Shown here: in pieces, positions 5,209-7,159 of the stretch
Layout: each line of letters starts with the position of its first letter
Position numbering within the stretch: the first letter of the stretch is position 1
The notes under the pieces: generated by a model
What the model was told of the DNA's origin: nothing
Seen by the model: the letters and a program-made list of their open reading frames with translations, nothing else
Database searches by the model: none
Assembly: GCA_030625925.1 (NCBI GenBank)
Contig: DAOUPY010000074.1
Location: 1-7,159, forward strand
DNA: 7,159 nucleotides
Direction of reading: 5' to 3'
Source of the DNA: Fusobacteriaceae bacterium
Lineage (GTDB): Bacteria > Fusobacteriota > Fusobacteriia > Fusobacteriales > Fusobacteriaceae
Translations under genes and position numbers: made by a program

Positions 5209-7125
5209 TTATTCAGGTAATTGTTCATCTGAAGCTTTTCCAGAAACTACTTGAGTATAGATCCAAACAGCTAATGCAGCAAAGATTATAAATCCTACAG
5301 TAGAATTTGTAGTGATAGCTCCAAATTTTCTTCCGAATACAGATAAATCTTTTCCTAGAGTGATGAATACCGCTAGTAAGATACCTATTAAAGCGTCTCC
5401 AGCAACTAATCCAGAAGATAATAAGATACCTTTCTCTATTCTCCCTTTTTGCTCTGTTAAGTTTTTCTTGAATTTCATCTCAACAACTTCTCTTACCAAT
5501 GCTCCAGTTAAGATAGCAGCTGATAATTGAATTGGTAAGTATAATCCTAAAGCGATAGGTAAGATAGATAATCCTAAGAAGTTAATAACTATACCGATAA
5601 CTACACCGATAATAACTAATGTCCAAGGGATCTCTCCTGTCATAACACCTTCAGATAACATCTTCATTAATCCAGCTTGAGGTGCAGGAACGTCTGCTGA
5701 TCCTAGTCCGAAAGCTTTATGCAGCATAAGTACTACTCCACCGGCTGCAAATGCTGCTACTACTAATCCAGCAAACATTGACCATTCGATTTTCTTTGGT
5801 GTTCCACCAATTAAGTATGTATGCTTTAAACTTTGTGCTACTCCACCAGAAGTTGCAATTGAGATACAAACTACACCGGCAGCTATGATAGCCATGATTT
5901 TTCCTAATTCAGGATCTACACCAGATACTTTAATAACTGATGCTATTACTAATAATGATGCGATAGTCATTCCAGATACAGGGTTATTTGATGCACCCAT
6001 GATTCCAGTCATTCTAGCCGATACTACACCGAAGAAGAATGAGAAGAATATTACTAAGAATGATACGATAAATCCTACTTTAGGTATTCCTGCTGATAAT
6101 GGTAATAACCATACTATTAAGAATACTGCGATAGCTCCTGCTCCAACAAATGTTAGTGGAGTATCGATGTGTTGTCTTTCTATTTTATGAGCAGTTTTTT
6201 CTGCTTTTAAACCTTTCATAGCTTCTTTGAAAGAACTGATGATAGCTGGTGCTGATTTAGCTAATGAGATAAATCCACCTGTTGCTACTGCTCCGGCACC
6301 TATATATCTAATATAGTTAGACCAGATAGCTATAGCTGACATCTCTGATATTAATTGAGTTGCCGGGAATATAGGAGTTGTAGCTCCTGCACCTATGAAC
6401 TTTATTAATGGTATGAAACCAAACCATGCTAATAATGCTCCAGAGAACATTAAGATAGCTACTCCAGTTCCTACGATAAATCCTACTCCTAATAATGATG
6501 CTACTGCATTAAATCCAAAAGCTGTTCCTAACTTTGTAATAGCCCAAACTGGTCCTTCTGACCAAAGTCCTAATCCACCAGATAGAAATTTGAAAGCTCC
6601 ACCCATTCCTAAACCTTTCAATACAGTTTTAAATCCTTCTCCACCTTTGTTGGCATTTACCAGGATCTCATAAGCTGCTATTGATTCAGGGAACATTAAT
6701 ACTCCGTGTTCCTCAACTATTAGATATTCTCTAAATGGAATTACGAATAAAGTTCCTATTAATCCACCTAATATAGTTATGATAGCTATAGAAACCATGC
6801 TTAAGTCATGTCCCCATATGATGATAGCCGGTAGTGTAAAGATGATTCCACCTGCGATAGATTCTCCTACTGCGGCTACTGAAGCCACTAAGTTAGCTTC
6901 TAATATAGAATCCTTTTTAAATACTGCCTTTAATATTCCTGTTCCTAATATTGAAGCTGGTATTGCTGCTGCAATTGTTAATCCAGTCTTTAATCCTAAA
7001 TATACATTTGATGCTGCAAATATTACTGCAAATAAGATTCCTAATCCTATAGAAACTGCTGTAGTTTCAGACATCGCTGTATCCATAGATACAAAAGGTT
7101 TAAATTGATGTTTTTTCTCGTTCAT
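5209..7125 (-). CDS. OPT-family oligopeptide transporter
   Basis: Polytopic inner-membrane transporter of the OPT (oligopeptide transporter/YSL) family, a secondary carrier for small peptides or, in some members, metal-chelate substrates. At 638 residues it is full length for the bacterial branch. After a short polar N-terminus (1-20) it is almost entirely hydrophobic, with about 15 membrane segments by eye. Recognisable blocks are SNVYLGLKTGLTIAAAIPAS (39-58), GESIAGGIIFTLPA (87-100), a FPESIAAYEIL loop (145-155), and the family-typical NNPVSGMTIAS (380-390). A charged loop near 300-322 splits the two halves. The start is supported by AAGGAGG (7132-7138) six bases before the ATG, and the gene ends in tandem TAA TAA stops. 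All seven arginines are AGA, as in sstT, suggesting strong expression. Nothing in the sequence fixes the substrate; peptide uptake would suit an amino-acid fermenter. The promoter lies beyond the window edge. Confidence 0.92.
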   Translation of the reverse strand: MNEKKHQFKPFVSMDTAMSETTAVSIGLGILFAVIFAASNVYLGLKTGLTIAAAIPASILGTGILKAVFKKDSILEANLVASVAAVGESIAGGIIFTLPAIIIWGHDLSMVSIAIITILGGLIGTLFVIPFREYLIVEEHGVLMFPESIAAYEILVNANKGGEGFKTVLKGLGMGGAFKFLSGGLGLWSEGPVWAITKLGTAFGFNAVASLLGVGFIVGTGVAILMFSGALLAWFGFIPLIKFIGAGATTPIFPATQLISEMSAIAIWSNYIRYIGAGAVATGGFISLAKSAPAIISSFKEAMKGLKAEKTAHKIERQHIDTPLTFVGAGAIAVFLIVWLLPLSAGIPKVGFIVSFLVIFFSFFFGVVSARMTGIMGASNNPVSGMTIASLLVIASVIKVSGVDPELGKIMAIIAAGVVCISIATSGGVAQSLKHTYLIGGTPKKIEWSMFAGLVVAAFAAGGVVLMLHKAFGLGSADVPAPQAGLMKMLSEGVMTGEIPWTLVIIGVVIGIVINFLGLSILPIALGLYLPIQLSAAILTGALVREVVEMKFKKNLTEQKGRIEKGILLSSGLVAGDALIGILLAVFITLGKDLSVFGRKFGAITTNSTVGFIIFAALAVWIYTQVVSGKASDEQLPE

Positions 7126-7159
7126 TTCTTTCCTCCTTAAATTTCAATAAAGTTTATTT

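Noticed and set aside
5312..7108. Several plus-strand open frames of about 70-110 codons opposite the OPT gene
   Set aside because: They are antisense shadows of a highly biased membrane-protein gene: low-complexity Asn/Pro/Ala/Thr-rich translations, no ribosome binding sites and no recognisable domain.
1..7159. CRISPR arrays, IS or phage elements, tRNA or rRNA genes
   Set aside because: No regularly spaced direct repeats, transposase or integrase coding sequence, or cloverleaf/rRNA-like sequence was seen in the intergenic regions.

Overview
The window is AT-rich and most genes use A/T-ending codons. Gene content and style fit an anaerobic, amino-acid/peptide-fermenting bacterium, most probably a member of the Fusobacteriota (Ilyobacter, Propionigenium, Psychrilyobacter or Cetobacterium-like). 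This is inferred from codon style, the Na+-coupled serine/threonine carrier, the OPT peptide transporter and the PqqD subtype; no rRNA or marker gene is present to prove it. I see no phage, IS, tRNA, rRNA or CRISPR signature.

Layout, left to right. (1) Positions 2-853 (+) hold the C-terminal two thirds of a serine/threonine:Na+ symporter (sstT), cut by the window edge and closed by a strong terminator. (2) A 180-bp spacer follows, then a perfectly symmetrical terminator and mntP (minus strand, 1114-1674), a manganese exporter. Its promoter carries a 19-bp perfect palindrome centred on the -10 box, a likely repressor or metalloregulator operator. (3) The 303-bp divergent region 1675-1977 holds the mntP promoter/operator, two back-to-back small hairpins and a promoter for the next gene. 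(4) Positions 1978-2379 (+) encode a small secreted DUF2914-type protein, and 2493-4553 (+) a complete bifunctional class A penicillin-binding protein; each has its own promoter-like sequence and terminator. (5) On the minus strand, a standalone PqqD-like protein (4646-4987) lies downstream of a full-length OPT-family oligopeptide transporter (5209-7125). The 221-bp gap between them is unusually structured: a very GC-rich perfect hairpin, a second hairpin beside it, and AT-rich interlocked inverted repeats.

How the genes relate. sstT and the OPT transporter both import amino-nitrogen substrates and share strongly restricted codon use (all arginines AGA), suggesting high expression in an amino-acid-using organism. 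mntP handles metal homeostasis, the PBP builds the cell wall, and the DUF2914 and PqqD-like proteins have unknown roles. Most genes look like single-gene transcription units with individual terminators, not one operon.

I do not see a clear new multi-gene system. The best leads are the mntP operator, the orphan PqqD/RRE protein next to a peptide transporter, and the structured element at 5053-5188.
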